Program-made: the position numbers and the translations under genes
Assembly (NCBI GenBank): GCA_947175305.1
Contig: CAMWMO010000083.1
Span: forward strand, 1-6,846
Origin: an uncultured Lachnospiraceae bacterium
GTDB taxonomy: Bacteria > Bacillota > Clostridia > Lachnospirales > Lachnospiraceae
Direction: 5' to 3'
DNA length: 6,846 bases
Notes under the pieces: generated by a model
Told to the model about the DNA's origin: nothing
Databases searched by the model: none
The model's input: only the letters and a program-made list of their open reading frames with translations
Shown here: positions 5,624-6,846 of the stretch, piece by piece
Position numbering within the stretch: position 1 is the stretch's first letter
Layout: every line of letters starts with the position of its first letter

Positions 5624-6846
5624 GAACAAGGAAAAGGACAAGATGAATGAGGAGACGGTAAATACGGTGTCCTATGAGGATTATGCGGACTTCGGCGTGG
5701 AGGAGATCAGAGAGCTTCTCGGGAAAGGACAGTATACCCGGTTAAGACAGATCATAAAAGAACTGAACGATGCGGATATCGCCGATTATCTGGAGGAGAT
5801 GGAGGAGGAAGAGGTGATCAAGATCTTCCGCATCCTGCCCAAGGATAAGGCAGCGGACGTTTTTTCTTGTCTGGAGATCGACCAGCAGCAGTCAGTCATT
5901 ACCTCCCTGTCCGATAAGGACGCGGGACGCATTATTGACAATATGATGTCCGATGACGCCAAGGAGCTGATGGAGGAGATGCCTGCCAACGTGGTCAAGC
6001 GTCTGATCGCCAATACCAGTGCGGATACGAGGAAAGCCATCAACCATCTGATGCGTTATCCGGAGGATTCTGCGGGCAGCATCATGACGGTGGAGTATGT
6101 GGACCTGAAGGAACACCAGACGGTGTCTCAAGCCATAGAACGGATCCGCAAGGTGGGAGTGGACAGCGAGACCATCAATATCTGTTATGTGCTGGATAAC
6201 AAGCGGACGCTGGTGGGTACCGTGGCTCTGCGCTACCTGCTGCTCAGCGCGCCCAATGCGGTGATCGGAGATATCATGCACAAAAGTGTGGTTTCCCTCC
6301 ATACTCTGATGGATCAGGAGGAGGTTGCCAGACAGTTTAAGAAATATGAGTTCACGGCGATGCCGGTGGTGGATAATGAGGACAGACTGGTAGGTATCAT
6401 CACTGTGGATGATGTGGTGGATATTCTGGAGGAGGAGACCACAGAGGATATTGAGAAGATGGCAGCGTTGATGCCTTCCGATAAGCCCTATCTGAAAATG
6501 ACAGTGTTCGATGCGTTTAAGAAACGGATTCCCTGGCTTTTGCTGTTGATGATCTCCGCCACCTTTACGGGGCGTATCATCACCTCTTTTGAGGACGCAC
6601 TGAGTCAGTATGTGGTGCTGACGGCCTTTATCCCTATGCTTATGGATACCGGCGGAAACGCGGGAGGCCAGGCTTCCGCCATCATCATCCGCGGTATCTC
6701 TCTGGATGAGATAGAATTTTCTGATTGGTTTACCGTGGTCTGGAAGGAAATCCGTACGGCTGTTCTCTGCGGATTGGCCCTGGCTCTCTGTAATTTTGCC
6801 AAGCTGATTTTGTTTGACCGGGTGGGTGCTCAGGTGGCCTTTGTGG
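5616..6846 (+). CDS. mgtE: Magnesium channel/transporter MgtE (3'-truncated by window edge)
   Basis: The first 410 residues of an MgtE-family Mg2+ channel, which is usually about 450 long, so the last membrane helices are missing. Family knowledge: MgtE is a homodimeric inner-membrane channel whose cytosolic N and CBS domains bind Mg2+ and close the pore when magnesium is plentiful. Seen here: an acidic N domain of helical repeats (about 27-140); CBS1 from about 148 (RYPEDSAGSIM, 147-157); CBS2 from about 217 (IGDIM, then FTAMPVVDNEDRLVGIITVDD at 246-266); a connecting 'plug' helix at about 270-300; a first membrane helix at about 305-323; and the hallmark P...DTGGNAGGQ at 340-352 leading into R359. 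The Mg-binding Asp of the last helices lies beyond the window. The start at 5616 overlaps yigZ by 8 bases with AGAGG upstream; ATG 5643 is a possible alternative. No M-box lies upstream. Confidence 0.95.
   Translation, partial: MGENKEKDKMNEETVNTVSYEDYADFGVEEIRELLGKGQYTRLRQIIKELNDADIADYLEEMEEEEVIKIFRILPKDKAADVFSCLEIDQQQSVITSLSDKDAGRIIDNMMSDDAKELMEEMPANVVKRLIANTSADTRKAINHLMRYPEDSAGSIMTVEYVDLKEHQTVSQAIERIRKVGVDSETINICYVLDNKRTLVGTVALRYLLLSAPNAVIGDIMHKSVVSLHTLMDQEEVARQFKKYEFTAMPVVDNEDRLVGIITVDDVVDILEEETTEDIEKMAALMPSDKPYLKMTVFDAFKKRIPWLLLLMISATFTGRIITSFEDALSQYVVLTAFIPMLMDTGGNAGGQASAIIIRGISLDEIEFSDWFTVVWKEIRTAVLCGLALALCNFAKLILFDRVGAQVAFV

Noticed and set aside
5786..6802. - strand frames opposite mgtE (5786-6043, 5892-6302, 6605-6802).
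   Set aside because: They are antisense to a continuous MgtE reading frame with clear N, CBS and membrane motifs.
1..6846. A previously undescribed multi-gene system, such as defence or a mobile element.
   Set aside because: Apart from the 92-residue protein, every gene belongs to a recognised family, mostly core housekeeping. No integrase, transposase, toxin-antitoxin pair, inverted terminal repeat or atypical composition block is visible.

Overview
The window looks like chromosomal core sequence from a Gram-positive, low-to-mid GC Firmicute, most likely a Clostridia/Lachnospiraceae-type gut anaerobe. This is inferred from strong AGGAGG-type ribosome binding sites, a consensus sigma-A promoter, roughly balanced GC, a clostridial-style class A penicillin-binding protein with a Cys-containing C-terminal tail, and a Ser-Gly-Asn-rich repeat of a kind I associate with Lachnospiraceae surface proteins. 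The lineage is an inference; no rRNA is present to settle it.

Left block (2-2023, + strand). The window opens inside the catalytic SPOUT domain of an rRNA 2'-O-methyltransferase (RlmB type). Its stop codon overlaps, as ATGA, the start of a 426-residue membrane-anchored SGNH/GDSL hydrolase. That protein has a signal anchor, a coiled coil, a perfectly periodic hexapeptide stalk with 13 N-x-S/T triplets, and then the catalytic head. After 52 bases comes a 92-residue coiled-coil protein of unknown function. A strong stem-loop at 2037-2067 ends this block and also serves the gene facing it.

Middle (2076-4784, - strand). This is a complete bifunctional class A penicillin-binding protein with transglycosylase and transpeptidase motifs intact. 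It has its own near-consensus promoter, a very short leader and an optimal ribosome binding site.

Right block (4961 to the end, + strand). It diverges from the PBP gene across a 176-base intergenic region. It carries a YigZ/IMPACT-family protein followed, with an 8-base overlap, by an MgtE magnesium channel that runs off the window at codon 410.

The genes do not form one pathway. Three products (SGNH hydrolase, PBP, MgtE) act at the membrane or cell surface; RlmB and YigZ are linked to ribosomes or translation. I see no mobile element, CRISPR array, tRNA, rRNA or defence system. The least ordinary feature is the sequon-periodic stalk of the SGNH hydrolase and the 36-base tandem repeat that encodes it.
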